Positions 1 through 5,220 of a DNA stretch of 5,220 bases are shown here, piece by piece. Within the stretch, counting starts at the first letter, position 1, and every line of letters begins with the position of its first letter. The DNA is from Porticoccus sp. (GTDB lineage: Bacteria; Pseudomonadota; Gammaproteobacteria; Pseudomonadales; Porticoccaceae): positions 1 through 5,220 of the forward strand of contig NYXF01000016.1 in NCBI GenBank assembly GCA_002685455.1. The letters run 5' to 3'. A program made the position numbers and the translations under genes. The notes under the pieces were generated by a model. It worked only from the letters and a program-made list of their open reading frames with translations, did no database searches and was not told where the DNA came from.

Positions 1-497
1 TGCAGCTGTCATTGCGCATCACCACGCCAGATGCCAGCTATGCCTTGCAAACACCGCGCATCATGGTTAGTCCTGATGAAAACACCATCAATAGCTATGA
101 AGGTGCACGCTGGAGCGACCCCAACACCGCGCTCATGCGCGAGCATCTGATCCAGGCATTTCAGCAGGACGGCAGCTTTCGCACAGTCAGCAACGAAAGC
201 CATGCGCTGCAAGCAGACGTCCACCTGTATAGCGACCTGCGTCAATTTCAGACACGCTACGTTGATGGTGTACCGGAGATAGCCGTTACGCTGGATGCCA
301 AGCTGGTAGACCCCACCACCCGTCAGGTCATCGCCGCAAGGCACTTTCAACTGACACGCGAACTTGATAACCCTGAGGTACCCGCAGTGGTAGCCGGCCT
401 GGGCGCAGCGTCAGACGAGCTGGCACGCGAGCTGATTAGCTGGAGCCGCAGCAGCCTGGCAAAAATGGATGCGGTTCGCCTTCAGCAACCTGAATAG
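1..497 (+). CDS. ABC-type transport auxiliary lipoprotein, PqiC/YmbA-like (5'-truncated by window edge)
   Basis: The reading frame is open to the left edge (codons start at base 3) and ends at TAG 495-497. The 164 visible residues are therefore a C-terminal fragment, and a TTG at 12 is not a real start. The motif YEGARWSDPNTALMREHLIQAF, followed by a Q-x-DGSFRTV stretch and a Y-x-DLRQFQ-x-RYVDG-x-PE segment, is typical of the ABC-transport auxiliary lipoprotein family (PF03886; PqiC/YmbA-like). Members are outer-membrane lipoproteins that partner with Mce-domain proteins (MlaD/PqiB type) and an MlaE/MlaF-like permease and ATPase in lipid movement between the membranes. The signal peptide and lipobox would lie upstream and cannot be seen. 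The gene is probably the last of such an operon, since a gap of about 140 bp follows. Family assignment is by recognition of the sequence pattern; the transported lipid is unknown. Confidence 0.83.
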   Translation, partial: QLSLRITTPDASYALQTPRIMVSPDENTINSYEGARWSDPNTALMREHLIQAFQQDGSFRTVSNESHALQADVHLYSDLRQFQTRYVDGVPEIAVTLDAKLVDPTTRQVIAARHFQLTRELDNPEVPAVVAGLGAASDELARELISWSRSSLAKMDAVRLQQPE

Positions 498-636
498 ACG
501 CTTATGAACTTCTCCGCCAAGCCTGCCGAGCGTTGGACGCGACGCATGATAAGCGTAATAAACCCGGTGCCCAGCAACCAAGCGCGCTTGTAACGGTTAT
601 CATCCTCTGGGTTAACGCACCTTTCCCGGAGTAACC
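498..636. other. Intergenic region upstream of nhaP
   Basis: This 139-bp gap contains no convincing ORF. An 8-bp perfect inverted repeat (ACGCTTAT 498-505, ATAAGCGT 549-556) starts directly after the lipoprotein stop codon. It encloses a small hairpin (GCGT 530-533, ACGC 537-540). No T-run follows, so this is not a standard intrinsic terminator. A weak sigma70-like pair is possible: TTGTAA 588-593, a 17-bp spacer, then GTTAAC 611-616. The -10 match is only 3 of 6, so no promoter is claimed with confidence. CGGTTA at 594-599 is complementary to TAACCG at 632-637, next to the nhaP start. Confidence 0.45.
628..631 (+). promoter_or_regulatory. Ribosome binding site of nhaP
   Basis: GGAG lies 5 bases before the GTG at 637-639. 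It supports this GTG as the start, and the encoded protein then begins directly with the first membrane helix, as in NhaP relatives. Confidence 0.7.
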
Positions 637-1932
637 GTGAGCCTTTTTTCCCTCGTCAGCATTCTGATAACGCTCGCGGCGGTATCAAGCTACTTCAATT
701 ATCGGTACATCAAATTGCCGACAACCATCGGCGTCATGCTGGTGGCACTGGTTGCATCGCTGACATTGATCATTATCGGCCCTTACGCCGACGGGTTGCG
801 CGAGCAGGCGGCAACTCTGGTGACACAAATCGACTTTGACCAGGTCGTACTGCACGGCATGCTGGCGTTCCTGCTGTTTGCTGCAGCGATTCATGTGGAT
901 GCCAAAAGCCTGCATCAGGAATGGCTACCCATTGCCCTGCTCGCGGTTTGCGGCACGCTGATATCAACTTGCATTGTTGGCGCCCTCACTTGGCTGATGC
1001 TGGATTTGCTGGGGCTGGGCATTCCAATCCTGCATGCCCTATTGTTTGGTGCACTGATATCGCCGACTGATCCAATCGCTGTGGGCGCCATCATGAAATC
1101 CGTTGGCGCATCGCGGCAGCTCGATGCTCAGGTAGCCGGCGAGTCACTGTTCAACGACGGCCTCGGCGTCGTCGCCTTCATGATTTTGCTGCAACTCTCC
1201 GGGCTGGATGGCGCCGGTGCAGATGGCATCACCACTCAATCGTCACTGGATGTCACTGCCATTGGGTTAGTACTACTCAAGGAAATAGGCGGTGCACTGG
1301 TACTGGCGCTAGCGGCGGGTTTGGTCGCGCATGAGATGCTCAGACGCGTCGACAACTACCAAGTAGGCGTGCTGATCACCCTCGCCCTGGCGATGGGACT
1401 CTATGCCTTGGCGGATGCCTTGCACCTGTCAGCGCCCATCGCCGTTGTAGTAACCGGGCTGTTCCTGAGTAATCGCGGACGATCATCTGCGATGACAGAC
1501 AAGACGCGCGAGCACATTGGCGCGTTCTGGGAGCTGATCGATGAGATTCTGAACGTCGTGCTTTTTATGCTGATCGGACTGGAACTGCTGGTGATGCCGT
1601 TTGAACGCGGCTGGTTATTAGCCGGTGCCTTGGCGATACCTATCGTGCTGGCAGCACGCTGGCTGTGCGTAGCCGGCATCATCGGCCCACTCAGCTGGAT
1701 GACGAAACAATCAAAAGGCGCCATAACCATTCTCACTTGGGCGGGGCTGCGCGGGGGAATCTCGGTGGCAATGGCGCTATCCATTCCGGAAAGTGGCTCC
1801 CGCAGTCTGATCCTGACCCTGACCTACTGCGTTGTGGTGTTCTCGATTATCGTCCAAGGGTTGACCGTTGGCCGGGTGATCCGCAGAAGTAGCGGATCGA
1901 CCTCGGCGTCCGAGACCCGACAAGAGGGCTGA
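637..1932 (+). CDS. nhaP: Na+/H+ antiporter, NhaP type (CPA1 family)
   Basis: A 431-residue inner-membrane protein made almost wholly of hydrophobic helices (about 12-13 expected), with a start supported by GGAG 5 bases upstream of GTG. CPA1 hallmarks are clear. SPTDP is at residues 142-146. GESLFNDG is at 168-175, with the ion-binding N173-D174 pair that places it in the electroneutral Asn-Asp type. FMLIGLELL is at 310-318, and TWAGLRGG with the conserved Arg372 is at 367-374. NYRYIKLPTTIGVM (21-34) and DKTREHIGAFWELIDEILN (288-306) also match Pseudomonas-type NhaP. The hydrophilic tail after the last helix is only about 15-20 residues, so there is no TrkA_C or cyclic-nucleotide regulatory domain. 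It should exchange cytoplasmic Na+ (possibly K+ or Li+) for protons in pH and salt homeostasis; ion choice cannot be read from sequence. It appears to be a single-gene unit, with no partner gene on the same strand downstream. Confidence 0.93.
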   Translation: MSLFSLVSILITLAAVSSYFNYRYIKLPTTIGVMLVALVASLTLIIIGPYADGLREQAATLVTQIDFDQVVLHGMLAFLLFAAAIHVDAKSLHQEWLPIALLAVCGTLISTCIVGALTWLMLDLLGLGIPILHALLFGALISPTDPIAVGAIMKSVGASRQLDAQVAGESLFNDGLGVVAFMILLQLSGLDGAGADGITTQSSLDVTAIGLVLLKEIGGALVLALAAGLVAHEMLRRVDNYQVGVLITLALAMGLYALADALHLSAPIAVVVTGLFLSNRGRSSAMTDKTREHIGAFWELIDEILNVVLFMLIGLELLVMPFERGWLLAGALAIPIVLAARWLCVAGIIGPLSWMTKQSKGAITILTWAGLRGGISVAMALSIPESGSRSLILTLTYCVVVFSIIVQGLTVGRVIRRSSGSTSASETRQEG

Positions 1933-1987
1933 TACCGTTACGGGCATGTCCGCTGTCAGTGGAGCGCCAGCAAACCGTGATAGGAGC

Positions 1988-2431
1988 TCAAGCCTTCAAT
2001 TCATTTGCCGCGTAGGAGAAGTAATCCTTACTGATCAGCACGTCCGCACGATGGACCTGCGCGGGATAGGCGAGGATGGCGTTCATTCTTTCAATATCGC
2101 GAAAAATGACCCCACCACCGCCCTCCACATGCGCCTGCCGCCCCGCCAGGTCAGGAAAGGCCTCGAAAATGGCGAAGCTGGAGGGGCCAAGACGCACGGC
2201 AAACCAGGGACCGGTAGCAGGCTCTTGCTCTACGCAGGCGTTGATATCACGCAGCATCTGCAGAACCGCCTCTTCCTTGCCCGGCATCGCCTCTATTTCA
2301 ATGTAGAATGCCTTTCTGCCCTCTGCACCCTGCTCTCCCAGAACCTCCACTCCGCGATGATAGCCAGCAGAGTCCTGCGTGGCCGGCCGGGTAACTGAAT
2401 AGGATTGCTTTGCTGTCGGCTTATCTGTCAT
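1988..2431 (-). CDS. Antibiotic biosynthesis monooxygenase (ABM) fold protein, putative quinol-monooxygenase-like
   Basis: A 147-residue soluble protein starting at ATG 2431-2429, with AGGAG (complement of 2438-2442) 6 bases upstream. Residues about 42-135 form a dimeric alpha/beta-barrel ABM domain (PF03992-like): FYIEIEAMPGKEEAVLQML, then EQEPATGPWFAVRLGPSSFAIFEAFPD and AGRQAHVEGG with His101 at the usual conserved position, ending in a VHRADVLISK strand. The EPAT-x-x-WFA-x-RLGPS-x-F-x-IF-x-AFPD-x-AGRQAH pattern belongs to a widespread branch annotated only as 'putative quinol monooxygenase' or 'ABM'. Proteins of this fold can be cofactor-free oxygenases acting on quinols or aromatics, but many have no known substrate, so the reaction is not assigned. 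About 40 polar residues precede the domain, more than in minimal ~100-aa members. The gene is divergent from the AraC-type regulator and convergent with nhaP (55-bp gap). The overlapping plus-strand frame at 1946-2398 is rejected. Confidence 0.85.
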   Translation of the reverse strand: MTDKPTAKQSYSVTRPATQDSAGYHRGVEVLGEQGAEGRKAFYIEIEAMPGKEEAVLQMLRDINACVEQEPATGPWFAVRLGPSSFAIFEAFPDLAGRQAHVEGGGGVIFRDIERMNAILAYPAQVHRADVLISKDYFSYAANELKA

Positions 2432-2437
2432 GACTTG

Positions 2438-2442
2438 CTCCT
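2438..2442 (-). promoter_or_regulatory. Ribosome binding site of the ABM gene
   Basis: The minus strand reads AGGAG here, 6 bases before the ATG at 2431-2429. This fixes the start of the ABM protein and shows that its N-terminal extension is likely translated. Confidence 0.7.
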
Positions 2443-2465
2443 AAGGCAATTGGTAAAGATCACAG

Positions 2466-2479
2466 GGGTTGATCAACCC
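2466..2479. promoter_or_regulatory. Perfect 14-bp palindrome, candidate operator in the divergent intergenic region
   Basis: GGGTTGA/TCAACCC is a perfect inverted repeat with no spacer, 34 bp upstream of the ABM start codon and between the two divergent genes. A partial copy of its core, GATCA, occurs in direct orientation at 2458-2462, 13 bp from the GATCA at 2471-2475. No T-run follows on either strand, so it is not a terminator. Its position suggests a protein-binding site, but which regulator binds is unknown. AraC-family proteins often bind direct repeats, so a different dimeric repressor is also possible. Confidence 0.4.
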
Positions 2480-2491
2480 GCCAAGAAGACT

Positions 2492-2508
2492 CCACTCTAA
2501 TAAAGTGG
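2492..2508. repeat. Inverted repeat CCACT-N7-AGTGG, possible second operator
   Basis: CCACT (2492-2496) and AGTGG (2504-2508) are exact complements around an AT-rich 7-base centre, CTAATAA. This gives a 17-bp dyad of typical operator size, 12 bp to the right of the GGGTTGATCAACCC palindrome. The AT-rich centre resembles a -10 element, but I see no good -35 at the proper distance. With 5-bp half-sites, chance occurrence is quite possible. Confidence 0.25.
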
Positions 2509-2597
2509 CAGCACAGCGTGGTGTCGAAACCTCGCAACTTTTTGCCTGATTGTCCATGCTAGCTTTACCCGATCACCGCCACACAGCAGAATACCTC

Positions 2598-3473
2598 ATG
2601 GCAAACTCACTCCTGCAAACCGCCCATCAATACACTCAGACGCATAGCGATCGCGAGGGTATTGCGCGCACAACCGTGCCTGGTCTGGTACTGATCCGCA
2701 GCACGCGCCCGACTGAGCTGGAACACGCGATAGTGCGCCCGCTGTTATGTCTGGTATTACAGGGTTGCAAGCAAGTGAGTATGGGTAATAGCTATTGCAG
2801 CTTCGGTGCTGACGAGACCATGCTGGTTACCAGCAACCAGCCCACTGTCAGCCGCATTATCAGCGCCAGCCCGAGCAAGCCCTATCTGTCGATTGCGCTC
2901 GATCTGGACCCCAGTATCATTGCCGAGTTGAACCTGGCTAGCACCCAAACGCCAGGCAGCTCCGCGCTCCAGCATGACGCCTCGCTAGAGCTGAGGGAGG
3001 CCGTGCGCCGTTTGCTGCAGTTGCTGGAGCAGCCGCACTCACTTGCGGTATTGCAATCAGCTTTGCTGAGAGAGATACATCACTGGTTGCTGCTGGGCCC
3101 CCAAGGCGCTGCCGTGCGCAACCTAGGCATGCCGGATAGCCAGGTGCAGCGTATTGCTCGGGCAGTAGCGCTGCTACGAGAAAACTACAAACAACGGCTG
3201 ACTGTAGAACGCCTTGCCGCCGCAGCGGGTATGGGCCGCTCGGCCTTTCACCAGCATTTTCGCGCCGTTACCTCGCTATCTCCGTTGCAGTTTCAGAAGC
3301 AGCTGCGATTGATTGAGGCGCGCAGACTGCTGCTCAATACCGGCCAGTCCATTAGCACGGTCGCGTTCAAGGTGGGCTACGAGAGCATCTCGCAATTCAC
3401 TCGAGAGTACCGCCGCATGTTCAACCTGCCACCCCGACAAGATCGACAAGCGGCGCACATACGCGCTGAGTGA
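2598..3473 (+). CDS. AraC-family transcriptional regulator (AraC_N sensor domain plus C-terminal double HTH)
   Basis: Two parts are visible; residues are numbered from a possible TTG start at 2550. The N-terminal AraC_N (PF06719-like) sensor domain (about 37-190) includes GIARTTVPGLVLIRSTRPTELEH and RPLLCLVLQGCKQVSMGN. The AraC/XylS DNA-binding domain (about 200-298) has a first helix-turn-helix at 218-240 (LTVERLAAAAGMGRSAFHQHFRA) and a second at 268-291 ending in the GYESISQFTREYRRMF signature. The usual FG-x-PP after the signature reads FNLPP. Possible starts are TTG 2550, ATG 2556 and ATG 2598, none with a good ribosome binding site. I prefer 2598 because relatives usually begin about 15-20 residues before the H-x-D-x-x-G motif. 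It is divergent from the ABM gene, whose expression it may control; ligand unknown. Three cysteines (67, 73, 83) cluster in the sensor domain. Confidence 0.9.
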   Translation: MANSLLQTAHQYTQTHSDREGIARTTVPGLVLIRSTRPTELEHAIVRPLLCLVLQGCKQVSMGNSYCSFGADETMLVTSNQPTVSRIISASPSKPYLSIALDLDPSIIAELNLASTQTPGSSALQHDASLELREAVRRLLQLLEQPHSLAVLQSALLREIHHWLLLGPQGAAVRNLGMPDSQVQRIARAVALLRENYKQRLTVERLAAAAGMGRSAFHQHFRAVTSLSPLQFQKQLRLIEARRLLLNTGQSISTVAFKVGYESISQFTREYRRMFNLPPRQDRQAAHIRAE

Positions 3474-3622
3474 CGTCAGCCAGTCTGCGCTGATAGGCGG
3501 CAACTTAGCTTGGGGCTGGGACATCTAACAGAAGATCGCAGAACAGAACGAAAAACGCCTGCTGCAAGCAGAAAGCTTGCAGCAGGCGCTGAGAGCGCAG
3601 CGACCCTAGGGCCGCTTGGCGC
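3474..3622. other. Convergent intergenic region between the AraC-type gene and guaA
   Basis: This 149-bp gap contains the guaA terminator at 3551-3588 and no supportable ORF. An 8-bp palindrome, TGACGTCA (3471-3478), overlaps the stop codon of the regulator gene and has no obvious role. No intrinsic terminator with a T-run is seen on the plus strand for the regulator transcript. Confidence 0.6.
3551..3588 (-). terminator. Rho-independent terminator of guaA
   Basis: A perfect 14-bp stem (CGCCTGCTGCAAGC 3556-3569 with GCTTGCAGCAGGCG 3575-3588) encloses the 5-base loop AGAAA. On the minus strand the stem is followed at once by five T residues (A-run 3551-3555), then CGTTC. It lies 34 bp past the guaA TAA. 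On the plus strand the stem is followed by CTGAGAGC with no T-run, so it should act mainly on guaA transcripts. Confidence 0.92.
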
Positions 3623-5200
3623 TTACTCCCACTCGATGGTGGCGGGCGGCTTACTGGAGATATCGTAAGTAACTCGCGATACACCGCTGATCTCATTGAT
3701 GATGCGATTGGATACCAGCTCCAGGAAATCGTAGGGCAGATGCGCCCAGCGGGCGGTCATGAAGTCGATGGTTTCCACCGCGCGCAGGGCAATAACCCAT
3801 TCGTAGCGACGGCCATCACCCACCACGCCAACCGATTTGACCGGCAGGAAGACCGCAAAGGCCTGGCTGGTCTTCTGGTACAGATCGGCGCGATGTAGCT
3901 CTTCAATGAAGATATAATCGGCACGACGTAGAATCTCTGCGTACTCCTTGCGCACTTCCGCCAGAATCCGCACGCCCAGGCCTGGACCGGGGAAAGGATG
4001 ACGGTAGACCATATCGTAAGGCAGACCCAGCTCCAGACCGATCTTGCGAACCTCATCCTTGAACAACTCACGCAGTGGTTCAACCAGCTCGAACTGCATA
4101 TCGTCAGGCAGGCCGCCGACGTTATGGTGCGACTTGATTACGTGCGCCTTACCGGTCTTGGCCCCGGCTGACTCGATCACGTCAGGATAGATGGTGCCTT
4201 GCGCCAGAAACTTGATGCCCTGAAGCTTGGTCGCTTCTTCATCGAAGACTTCGATAAAGGTGCGGCCAATGATCTTGCGCTTTTCTTCCGGGTCGGTGAC
4301 ACCCAACAGGCGCGACAGGAACTTGTCTTCCGCATCGGCGCGAATCACCTTGACGCCCATGTTTTCGGCAAACATGGCCATCACCTGCTCACCTTCGTGC
4401 AGACGCAGCAAGCCGTTATCGACAAAAACGCAGGTCAGTTGGTCGCCAATCGCGCGGTGCAGCAGTGCCGCGACTACAGACGAATCGACGCCACCGGACA
4501 ATCCCAACAAGACCTTGGCATCGCCCACCTGCTCGCGCACGGTAGCGATGGCATCATCAACGATGTTGGACGGAGTCCAGAGTGCCTCACAGCCGCACAG
4601 CTCAAGGATAAAGCGCGACAGAATGCGCAGCCCCTGTTTGGTGTGAGTCACCTCAGGATGAAACTGAACGCCGTAGAAATGACGGCTTTCATCGCCCATG
4701 GCGGCAATCGGGCAGCTGGGTGTGCTGGCCAGAATATGGAAGCCTTCCGGCAGGCTGATCACTTTGTCGCCGTGGCTCATCCACACATCAAGCGCATAGG
4801 CGCCGGTATCGCTGACGGCATCTTCGATGCCTTCTAGAAACGCACCCTGCGCGACCAGATCGACACGGGCGTAGCCAAATTCGTGCTTTTCGGAGCCCTG
4901 CACCTTGCCGCCCAACTGCTCGGCCATGGTTTGCATACCGTAGCAAATACCCAACACCGGCAGCCCGAGTTCAAATACCACCTGCGGCGCGCGTGGCGAG
5001 CCTGCCTGCGGCACAGACTCAGGCCCACCCGCCAGAATAATCCCTTTTGGATTAAAATCACGAATAGCCTGATCATCCAGGTCCCAGGCGTAAATCTCAC
5101 AATAAACACCAATCTCACGTACACGACGCGCAATCAGCTGCGTGTACTGGGAACCGAAATCCAGAATCAGAATGCGTTGAGCATGAATATCTTGTGTCAT
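3623..5200 (-). CDS. guaA: GMP synthase (glutamine-hydrolysing)
   Basis: This 525-residue cytoplasmic enzyme converts XMP, ATP and glutamine to GMP in de novo guanine nucleotide synthesis. Its length equals that of E. coli GuaA. The N-terminal class I glutamine amidotransferase domain (about 8-205) carries the catalytic triad Cys86 (LGICYGMQ), His181 and Glu183 ([10 protein letters not shown]). The ATP-pyrophosphatase domain follows, with PP-loop SGGVDSS at 235-241. The C-terminal dimerisation domain (about 400-525) holds [12 protein letters not shown] and the conserved end KPPATIEWE. No frameshift or missing key residue is seen. The ATG at 5200-5198 is preceded by GGAG (complement of 5210-5213) 9 bases upstream. 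No promoter is visible in the 20 bases upstream, which fits a guaB-guaA operon with guaB beyond the right edge (inference). A terminator lies directly downstream, so it is the last gene of its transcript. Confidence 0.98.
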   Translation of the reverse strand: MTQDIHAQRILILDFGSQYTQLIARRVREIGVYCEIYAWDLDDQAIRDFNPKGIILAGGPESVPQAGSPRAPQVVFELGLPVLGICYGMQTMAEQLGGKVQGSEKHEFGYARVDLVAQGAFLEGIEDAVSDTGAYALDVWMSHGDKVISLPEGFHILASTPSCPIAAMGDESRHFYGVQFHPEVTHTKQGLRILSRFILELCGCEALWTPSNIVDDAIATVREQVGDAKVLLGLSGGVDSSVVAALLHRAIGDQLTCVFVDNGLLRLHEGEQVMAMFAENMGVKVIRADAEDKFLSRLLGVTDPEEKRKIIGRTFIEVFDEEATKLQGIKFLAQGTIYPDVIESAGAKTGKAHVIKSHHNVGGLPDDMQFELVEPLRELFKDEVRKIGLELGLPYDMVYRHPFPGPGLGVRILAEVRKEYAEILRRADYIFIEELHRADLYQKTSQAFAVFLPVKSVGVVGDGRRYEWVIALRAVETIDFMTARWAHLPYDFLELVSNRIINEISGVSRVTYDISSKPPATIEWE

Positions 5201-5209
5201 CTACTGTCA

Positions 5210-5213
5210 CTCC
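5210..5213 (-). promoter_or_regulatory. Ribosome binding site of guaA
   Basis: The minus strand reads GGAG here, 9 bases before the guaA ATG. It lies inside a small symmetric sequence, CTCCAGTGGAG (5210-5220), whose single central base makes a stable RNA hairpin unlikely. Confidence 0.6.
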
Positions 5214-5220
5214 AGTGGAG

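Noticed and set aside
9..350. Minus-strand ORF opposite the lipoprotein fragment
   Set aside because: The plus-strand frame carries the clear lipoprotein family motif; this is a shadow frame.
588..616. Sigma70-like promoter TTGTAA-N17-GTTAAC for nhaP
   Set aside because: The -10 matches consensus at only 3 of 6 positions and would leave a very short leader; mentioned but not called as a promoter.
1401..1784. Minus-strand ORF of 127 codons inside nhaP
   Set aside because: It is opposite conserved membrane helices and the antiporter signature motifs; no independent support.
1946..2398. Plus-strand ORF of 150 codons opposite the ABM gene
   Set aside because: The minus-strand frame has a good ribosome binding site and a recognisable ABM domain; the plus-strand product has no family-like pattern.
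3471..3478. 8-bp palindrome TGACGTCA at the end of the AraC-type gene
   Set aside because: It overlaps a stop codon, and an 8-bp palindrome is expected by chance at this scale.
3586..3598. Small hairpin GCGCT-GAG-AGCGC overlapping the base of the guaA terminator
   Set aside because: It shares only 3 bases with the terminator stem, which would still form with 11 pairs, so an attenuator-like switch is not supported.
4199..4837. Plus-strand ORF of 212 codons inside guaA
   Set aside because: It is antisense to a fully conserved GMP synthase and its product shows no recognisable family; long antisense frames are common in GC-rich coding DNA.
5210..5220. Symmetric CTCCAGTGGAG at the guaA ribosome binding site
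   Set aside because: A one-base centre cannot form a hairpin, and the symmetry mostly follows from the ribosome binding site itself.

Overview
The window looks like chromosomal DNA from a moderately GC-rich gammaproteobacterium, most likely a pseudomonad (Pseudomonas/Halopseudomonas-like). This rests on the E. coli-length GuaA (525 aa), an NhaP antiporter resembling the Pseudomonas type, and the Mce-system lipoprotein at the left edge. No mobile element, CRISPR array, rRNA, tRNA or phage gene is visible.

Layout. Positions 1-497 (+) hold the 3' part of an ABC-type transport auxiliary lipoprotein gene (PqiC/YmbA-like), probably the last gene of a Mce/Mla-like envelope lipid-transport operon lying to the left. 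After a 139-bp gap comes a complete CPA1 Na+/H+ antiporter gene, nhaP (637-1932, +). Converging on it is a small antibiotic-biosynthesis-monooxygenase (ABM) fold gene (1988-2431, -). An AraC-family regulator (about 2598-3473, +) is divergently transcribed from the ABM gene. Their shared upstream region contains two inverted repeats, one of them a perfect 14-bp palindrome. The right third is guaA (3623-5200, -), followed by a strong rho-independent terminator at 3551-3588 that separates it from the converging araC-type gene.

How the genes relate. Three blocks seem functionally independent: envelope lipid transport (left edge), ion and pH homeostasis (nhaP), and GMP synthesis (guaA, presumably the distal gene of a guaBA operon whose guaB would lie beyond 5220). 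The only local regulatory circuit suggested by the layout is the divergent AraC/ABM pair. The regulator may control the ABM gene, itself, or both, in response to an unknown small molecule.

I found no convincing evidence of a wholly new system. The most worthwhile leads are the AraC/ABM pair with its palindromes, the three-cysteine cluster in the regulator's sensor domain, and the one-sided terminator between the convergent genes.
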